Source: JABCPE02 sp963518845 (GTDB lineage Bacteria > Bacteroidota > Bacteroidia > Flavobacteriales > Weeksellaceae). From it: a stretch of 5,618 nt of DNA. The stretch spans positions 1 to 5,618 of the forward strand of contig CAUQKV010000048.1 in the NCBI GenBank assembly GCA_963518845.1. Direction: 5' to 3'. The notes beneath the pieces were generated by a model. It searched no databases. It was not told where the DNA came from and worked only from the letters and a program-made list of their open reading frames with translations. Both the position numbers and the translations under genes were made by a program. Positions 5,535-5,618 of the stretch are shown here, in pieces (the stretch's first letter is position 1; each line of letters starts with the position of its first letter).

Positions 5535-5618
5535 AGTTCAGTAGAGACACTAAAATCTAATTTGGGAGAATCCATAGACGACGCCATAGAAAGGAGAGCT
5601 TTAGAAGAAAATAATGGT
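5535..5618 (+). CDS. Open frame running off the right edge (possible start of the next gene)
   Basis: After the SH3-like gene's TAA (5526-5528) and a second in-frame TAA (5532-5534), the same frame stays open for 28 codons to the window edge and reads as a plausible soluble helical protein: SSVETLKSNLGE, then SIDDAIERRALEENNG. There is no ATG in it; the only conventional start is a TTG at 5562. It could be the beginning of the next gene with an unusual start, or a remnant of coding sequence displaced by mutation. Too little is visible to name a family. Confidence 0.3.

Noticed and set aside
1..5618. tRNA, rRNA, CRISPR array, insertion sequence or long repeats
   Set aside because: No cloverleaf-like elements, regularly spaced repeats, transposase motifs or terminal inverted repeats were seen in the window.

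Overview
The window is AT-rich and reads as a cargo cassette of a contractile injection machine from a Bacteroidota bacterium, most likely of the Flavobacteriia (Chryseobacterium/Flavobacterium-like). This placement is inferred from several signs: a perfect TAnnTTTG promoter box, weak Shine-Dalgarno signals, a DUF4280 (PAAR-like) protein next to a LysM protein, and a short flavobacterial-type lipoprotein signal. The PAAR-like protein points to a type VI secretion system, probably the Bacteroidota subtype iii. None of the sheath, tube or baseplate genes is in the window, so the system type remains inference.

Layout, all on the + strand: (1) the 3' end of an unrecognised gene (3-251); (2) a 102-base gap with a candidate promoter (323-330); (3) a cytoplasmic-type LysM protein (354-1322); (4) a DUF4280 PAAR-like spike-tip protein 2 bases later (1325-1801); (5) a 525-residue effector-like protein with an N-terminal beta-sandwich region, a Lys/Pro/Ser linker and a C-terminal lytic transglycosylase/lysozyme-like domain (1820-3397); (6) a NlpC/P60-like (TIGR02594-type) cysteine hydrolase with no usable ATG (3406-4086); (7) a lipoprotein of unknown family (4100-5251), the candidate immunity protein; (8) a small SH3-like protein (5265-5528); (9) an open frame running off the right edge.

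Proposed working model: the LysM and PAAR-like proteins load the cargo on the spike, the transglycosylase and amidase/peptidase domains cut the glycan and peptide parts of the target's peptidoglycan, and the lipoprotein protects the producer's periplasm.

The most interesting observation is that two neighbouring gene pairs each look like one gene split at a simple repeat. Removing one AT from (AT)5 at 3379-3388 joins the transglycosylase and cysteine hydrolase into one 754-residue bifunctional protein. Removing one A from A5 at 5237-5241 joins the lipoprotein and SH3-like ORF into one 475-residue lipoprotein. These may be real decay, switchable tracts or sequence errors; the window alone cannot tell which.
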